Source of the DNA: Deltaproteobacteria bacterium
GTDB taxonomy: Bacteria; Desulfobacterota_B; Binatia; UBA9968
Length of the DNA stretch: 17,063 bases
Assembly: GCA_005879255.1 (NCBI GenBank)
Contig: VBKY01000205.1
Span: 1 to 17,063, forward strand
Direction of reading: 5' to 3'
Position 1 is the first letter of the stretch, and every line of letters starts with the position of its first letter. Positions 13,974-17,063 of the stretch are shown piece by piece. The notes under the pieces are model-generated. The model saw nothing but the letters and a program-made list of their open reading frames with translations, had not been told where the DNA came from and did no database searches. The translations under genes and the position numbers were made by a program.

Positions 13974-15143
13974 TTAATGACGCAGACTGCAGAACTCTTC
14001 GTAGTCGATGAGTTCGTGGATTGTCGGGTTGTCGCCGCACATGGGGCAATTGGGATCGCGGCGCAGCTTGAGCGTATTGATTTCCATGGTGAGCGTATTG
14101 AAGTGCACCAAGCGGCCAACCAGAGTCTCACCTTTATCCAGGATGATCTTGATCGCTTCCAACGCTTCGATCACGCCAATTAAACCCGGCAACACGCCTA
14201 GAACCCCGGCTTCGGCACAACTTGGCGCCATTTCGGCTGGGGGCGGTTCCGGATAGAGGCAGCGATAGCATGGCCCTTTCCCCGGGTAGAAGACGGTTGC
14301 CTGCCCTTCGAATTGGAAGATGCTGCCATGCACATTGGGCTTACCAGCGAGTACGCAAGCGTCGTTGACCAAATAGCGGGTCGGAAAGTTGTCACAGCCG
14401 TCAACCACCAAATCATAGTCTTTGATGATCTCCATGATGTTTTCCGACGTCAGCTTGGCGTTATAGGGAATAACTTTCACATCCGGGTTCAGCGCTTCGA
14501 GAGTCTTCTTGGCGGATTCGACTTTCGGCGTGCCGACCCGGTCGTTGGCATGAAGTATTTGTCGCTGCAAATTGGAAATATCGACAACGTCATTGTCGAT
14601 GATGCCCAACGTGCCGACTCCGGCTGCGGCCAAATAATACGCGGACGGCGATCCGAGACCGCCGGCGCCGACCATCAAGACCTTGGCTTGAAGCAACTTT
14701 GCCTGACCCGCTTCGCCGACTTCCGGGAGGAGAAAATGCCGGCTGTAACGAATCAACTGTTCGGGGGTATACTGGAAATCTTGCACCCACTTGAAGCCGC
14801 CGTTCTTCCAGGCTGTATAACCGCCCGACATCGACGAGACATTCTGATAACCCATCTCTTTCATGGCCTTGGCTGCCAACAGCGAACGGACGCCGCCGGC
14901 GCAGTAGGCGATGATCGGGGCATTCTTGTCGGGTATGGCAGTCTCGACTTTAATTTCGAGAAATCCGCGGGGCAACGGAAGCGCTCCTTCCAAGTGTCCC
15001 TGGCGCCACTCATCGCTTTCACGGACGTCAAGTAGAACGTGAGATTTGCCGTTATTTGTCAATAAATCGTTGACTTGCTGTGGCGTGATTTCGGGAACAT
15101 CCTTACGCGCCTCGGCCATAATATCCTGAAAACTCTTGGCCAT
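13974..15143 (-). CDS. Rhodanese-MoeB/ThiF fusion adenylyltransferase
   Basis: 389 residues. The N-terminal rhodanese domain (about 15-118) has LLDVRESDEW, GHLEGALPLP and the loop CAGGVRS with C81 as the sulfur-carrying cysteine, then MSGGYTAWK. The C-terminal E1-like domain (about 125-385) opens with RYSRHFLLPEVGEAGQAKL. It has the ATP-binding GAGGLGSP at 159-166, NLQRQILH, a CDNFPTRYLVND segment, the catalytic-type cysteine C309 in SCAEAGVLGVLPG, and a zinc site from C292-x-x-C295 and C366-x-x-C369. Such enzymes adenylate the C-terminal Gly-Gly of MoaD/ThiS-like proteins and pass on sulfur. The rhodanese is N-terminal, the reverse of eukaryotic MOCS3/Uba4. No MoaD/ThiS gene is nearby. It is a single-gene unit with promoter, AGGAGG Shine-Dalgarno sequence and terminator. 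Molybdopterin, thiamin, cysteine or thiolation pathway remains open. Confidence 0.92.
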   Translation of the reverse strand: MAKSFQDIMAEARKDVPEITPQQVNDLLTNNGKSHVLLDVRESDEWRQGHLEGALPLPRGFLEIKVETAIPDKNAPIIAYCAGGVRSLLAAKAMKEMGYQNVSSMSGGYTAWKNGGFKWVQDFQYTPEQLIRYSRHFLLPEVGEAGQAKLLQAKVLMVGAGGLGSPSAYYLAAAGVGTLGIIDNDVVDISNLQRQILHANDRVGTPKVESAKKTLEALNPDVKVIPYNAKLTSENIMEIIKDYDLVVDGCDNFPTRYLVNDACVLAGKPNVHGSIFQFEGQATVFYPGKGPCYRCLYPEPPPAEMAPSCAEAGVLGVLPGLIGVIEALEAIKIILDKGETLVGRLVHFNTLTMEINTLKLRRDPNCPMCGDNPTIHELIDYEEFCSLRH

Positions 15144-15172
15144 GTTTCCTCCTAGATAGACCTTATGAGTCT

Positions 15173-15201
15173 AAGTTATGCTTCGCCCTTAAGAATGTCA
15201 A
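15173..15201 (-). promoter_or_regulatory. Promoter of the rhodanese-MoeB gene
   Basis: Reading the minus strand, a perfect TTGACA (15201-15196) is followed after 17 nt by TAACTT (15178-15173). The expected start is about 22 nt upstream of the ATG at 15143. A very good Shine-Dalgarno sequence, AGGAGG, lies 4 nt before that ATG. The -10 box is weak (three of six), but the placement is coherent. Confidence 0.5.
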
Positions 15202-15341
15202 GATAAGTGCTCCGCCTAAATGGAAATTGAGAAATTTTAGCGCAGAGATCAGCTGGAATCTTTCGTCCGCGTCAAGATCCAACAGGATGGGAACTACTGT
15301 AATGACGGCCCGATTGAATTTGGCGCCGAATGCCGCGGCAG

Positions 15342-15653
15342 CTATCTTTCCCGGACGAAACCATTGGCTTCCAACTGTCTGGCGCAAGTTTCGACGGCAG
15401 CGGCAAGCACCGAAGGGTCCGCCCGGGAGGACTCGTCCCTCGCGGAGCAGGCGAGCGTCTGATTCGTTTCCGGGTTAACCATCTTGATCGATAGCGGCGC
15501 TGACGCGGAGCTACAGCTCGAGAGCAGCAGCAGAGCGCTACCAAGCCAGCTCAAGCGCAGTCTAAATCGTAATGCTCGCGACGGTTGTAGCTGCCAATGA
15601 CCCACGTGTTCGGGCACGAAGTATTTGAATTTGCCGTGCCGAAAAAATTTCAT
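15342..15653 (-). CDS. Probable small lipoprotein of unknown function
   Basis: About 103 residues from ATG 15653; the frame is open slightly further, to 15689. A hydrophobic stretch LSWLGSALLLLSSC ends in a lipobox-like L-S-S-C preceded by an Arg-rich segment (RALRFRLRLS), so export and lipid attachment are likely. From the ATG the lipobox Cys is residue 47, which is long for a signal peptide. The true start may be nearer, for example a TTG or CTG just before SWLG. The mature part contains IKMVNPETNQTLACSAR and ends VETCARQLEANGFVRE, with two cysteines that could pair. I do not recognise a named family. The shape resembles short conserved hypothetical lipoproteins. It is a singleton on the same strand as the downstream rhodanese-MoeB gene, about 200 nt away. 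Confidence 0.5.
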   Translation of the reverse strand: MKFFRHGKFKYFVPEHVGHWQLQPSRALRFRLRLSWLGSALLLLSSCSSASAPLSIKMVNPETNQTLACSARDESSRADPSVLAAAVETCARQLEANGFVRER

Positions 15654-16299
15654 CGCTATTTGACCCGCCTTTGAGATTGATGGTAACAAATAGCAGAGCC
15701 GTCGACAAAACCAATTTCTATAGCGCCGAGCTAATCTCAGCTCATATCAGCGTCAGGCTGGATCAGGATTCCTGTGCCCAATCCGCCGACAGTTTTGCCC
15801 CGTAGTAGCTCAAGGTATAACCCTGCTAAAAAGATTGATGAGGTTAGCGGATTTTTGCCGTTGTGCGGGATGGTTAGAAGTAGGCCACTAATTGTTACAC
15901 GGCCACGGCATCACGGACCGGCTGGTGGATTTCACTAGCAGATTGCGGCAGGCCCTTTTTTGGTAACTCCGATGATTAGTGAATAGCCTTTGCGGTGAAT
16001 TACACGTGCCGTACCGAAGTCCACAGCAGTACTTCACCAATGACAGCGAACGTGACGTGTGAATAAGAACGACCCAAACCTTATGAATCACCTTCTCACC
16101 GGAGTTACCGGCGGTTATTGGCGCAAGAAAAATGCCACAGTAAAGTACGACGCGCTTTGTCGGTCTTTTCAGTTGCCGGAAGTATGAGTCGATTAACGGC
16201 TGGGGTGGATCGGAACAAATCGGTACTTTGCAAAACAGAATGGTGTTCAGGTCGAAGGGTAATGAAGGCTACAGTTTGGAATGTAAAGGAAGACAGATA
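15654..16299. other. Region without a convincing gene
   Basis: About 650 nt with only short frames of poor character. One minus-strand frame (15740-15910, stop at 15737-15739) is open for 57 codons and reads like protein in places, but has no usable start at its upstream end. It is reported separately as unresolved. A small GAGCT-N6-AGCTC inverted repeat lies at 15728-15743. No tRNA, terminator or strong promoter was recognised. The stretch may hold decayed sequence from the neighbouring mobile element or an old gene. Confidence 0.5.
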
Positions 16300-16770
16300 A
16301 TGGAGACGCAAAGTCATCAGCCGGACATCACGGCAATGCGTATCGAACGGATCAGGATCACCGGCCCGATCAATGAGAGGAGTCAGTGCTTTGCCTGGCT
16401 TGACGAAAACGGCTTTGACATCAAACGAAGCGGACCTTATACGGACAGCGAAATGCTCCCGGACTGCGATATGAAACGCTTCTTAATCGTGGCTGAAAAG
16501 AAGGAGGGCGAAGCGATGGAATCAAAAGTCAGAGACTTGATGATGCTCGGGATTCAGATCAAGGGTTTGAACATCAAGTTCGGCCACGTCCTGTTAGTTC
16601 TGTCGGTGGTTATGCTCGTTTGGCTCATAGTATTGACTAGTCAGCTGGCGAATTTGGAAAGACGACTCGACGCGTTTCAAGCTGCGACCGAGAAGCGGGC
16701 GGGCATATCCGAGGAAATGTCAAACACGCAAACCAGTGCAAACAGACCGCTTCAAACCGCGACGCGCTGA
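16300..16770 (+). CDS. Single-pass membrane protein of unknown function
   Basis: 156 residues from ATG 16300, chosen because AAAGGAAG lies about 7 nt upstream; the open frame begins earlier, at 16228. The N-terminal part (about 10-75) is a soluble segment with MRIERIRITGPINERSQCFAWLDENGFDIKRSGPY, then MKRFLIVAEKKEG. It has the feel of a small alpha/beta domain shared by hypothetical proteins, but no named family is recognised. A single hydrophobic helix spans about 94-116 (GHVLLVLSVVMLVWLIVLTSQL). A short charged amphipathic or coiled-coil stretch (LERRLDAFQAATEKR) and a polar tail follow. Topology and role are unknown. The gene stands alone between the gene-free stretch and the transposase remnant. 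Confidence 0.6.
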   Translation: METQSHQPDITAMRIERIRITGPINERSQCFAWLDENGFDIKRSGPYTDSEMLPDCDMKRFLIVAEKKEGEAMESKVRDLMMLGIQIKGLNIKFGHVLLVLSVVMLVWLIVLTSQLANLERRLDAFQAATEKRAGISEEMSNTQTSANRPLQTATR

Positions 16771-16911
16771 ATTATCCAGTATTCAGACGATCCGCCACAC
16801 ACAGCCCAAAAGGCCCAACCGTATTCCTCCTGCTTTTGCGTCTAACTGATTCCTAGTCGTCGCAGGAAATATAGAAATCACTGGTAGAACGCGTAGTGGT
16901 AAAGTCATGTA

Positions 16912-16975
16912 CCTCCGGCAAAGCCGGAGGCTTGATTTGTGAACCGCTCAAAGCGGTTTGGCCGGCTACGCCGGC
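16912..16975. repeat. Three consecutive triloop hairpins (REP/IS200-end type)
   Basis: Three perfect stems follow one another: CCTCCGGC-AAA-GCCGGAGG (16912-16930, 8 bp), AACCGCT-CAA-AGCGGTT (16942-16958, 7 bp) and GCCGGC-TAC-GCCGGC (16961-16975, 6 bp). All have 3-nt loops. They lie just beyond the 3' end of a transposase-like gene on the minus strand, where IS200/IS605 elements carry their right-end hairpin and where RAYT genes are flanked by REP units. Y1 HUH transposases recognise such structures as single strands. Whether all three belong to the element end is not known. Confidence 0.75.
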
Positions 16976-16982
16976 ACGCTTC

Positions 16983-17063
16983 CTATTCGAACATCTTCAG
17001 TTGATCGAGTCGACGATCTTCTTTCTCTTGCTCTCTGATGTAATTTCGCACCTGCGCCTCGTC
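16983..17063 (-). CDS. IS200/IS605-like (Y1) transposase, C-terminal end (partial)
   Basis: The minus-strand frame is open from the window edge to a TAG at 16985-16983, giving 26 residues. The peptide contains VRNYIREQEKEDRRLDQLK. This closely resembles the C-terminal helix of Y1/HUH transposases of the IS200/IS605 and REP-associated (RAYT) groups, where V-x-x-Y-I-x-x-Q-E precedes a charged tail. The catalytic HUH motif and tyrosine would lie outside the window. The call rests on this short helix and on the hairpins immediately downstream, so the group (IS200 versus RAYT) is not decided. Confidence 0.6.
   Translation of the reverse strand, partial: DEAQVRNYIREQEKEDRRLDQLKMFE

Larger units (their letters stand above)
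16912..17063 (-). mobile_element. 3' end of an IS200/IS605- or RAYT-like element (partial)
   Basis: The combination of a transposase-like C-terminus at the window edge and adjacent palindromes suggests the right end of an IS200/IS605 family insertion or a RAYT locus. The element continues beyond 17063. The outer limit near 16912 is set by the first hairpin. A GTAG tetranucleotide and an AAGTCATGTA stretch lie just outside (about 16893-16911), and a cleavage site could be among them. No target duplication is expected for this family, so the boundary cannot be confirmed here. Confidence 0.55.

Noticed and set aside
14313..15035. 240-codon plus-strand frame
   Set aside because: It lies wholly antisense to the rhodanese-MoeB gene, which has intact catalytic motifs, a promoter, a Shine-Dalgarno sequence and a terminator.
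15163..15387. 74-codon minus-strand frame upstream of the rhodanese-MoeB gene
   Set aside because: It overlaps the proposed promoter and the lipoprotein 3' end, with no Shine-Dalgarno sequence or recognisable motif.
15888..16091. 67-codon minus-strand frame in the gene-free stretch
   Set aside because: Composition is irregular, rich in Ser, Cys, Arg and Asn, with no motif and no ribosome-binding site.

Overview
The window reads as bacterial chromosome, moderately GC-rich and densely coded, with mostly housekeeping genes. The co-directional run mutS, amidase, glnD, xerD, M50 protease, trpS, scpA, scpB and rluB-type resembles chromosomal clusters of Deltaproteobacteria-like lineages (Desulfobacterota, Binatota and similar soil or sediment bacteria). 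That placement is an inference from gene content, not a measured one. No rRNA, tRNA, CRISPR array or complete prophage was seen.

Left flank (1-1890): the C-terminal end of a flavin-reductase-like protein (+) converges on a BNR/Asp-box beta-propeller gene (-). Between them lie two opposed tandem arrays of a 9-bp unit. Next comes a 5'-truncated DUF72 (YecE-like) remnant on the minus strand.

Core (1831-13949): a promoter with a perfect TTGACA box and a 22-bp palindrome over its predicted start site precedes a MerR-type regulator. Ten closely packed plus-strand genes follow it: merR, mutS, cell-wall amidase, glnD, xerD, M50 protease, trpS, scpA, scpB and an RsuA/RluB pseudouridine synthase. Most junctions are 4-38 nt overlaps or gaps under 25 nt. 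The one real break is the xerD-M50 junction, which holds AT-rich inverted repeats. Together the genes cover mismatch repair, peptidoglycan hydrolysis, PII/nitrogen signalling, dimer resolution, membrane proteolysis, Trp-tRNA charging, chromosome condensation (ScpA/ScpB with SMC) and rRNA modification.

Right part: a convergent, singly transcribed gene encodes an N-terminal rhodanese domain fused to a MoeB/ThiF-type adenylyltransferase. It has its own promoter, a strong Shine-Dalgarno sequence and an intrinsic terminator. After it come a probable small lipoprotein gene (-), about 650 nt without a convincing gene, and a single-pass membrane protein of unknown function (+). At the right edge is the 3' end of an IS200/IS605- or RAYT-like transposase gene (-), bordered by three consecutive triloop hairpins.

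I see no clear, previously undescribed multi-gene system. The most distinctive signals are the palindromic operator candidate in front of the merR-mutS cluster, the opposed 9-bp arrays, the triple-hairpin transposon end and the rhodanese-MoeB fusion.
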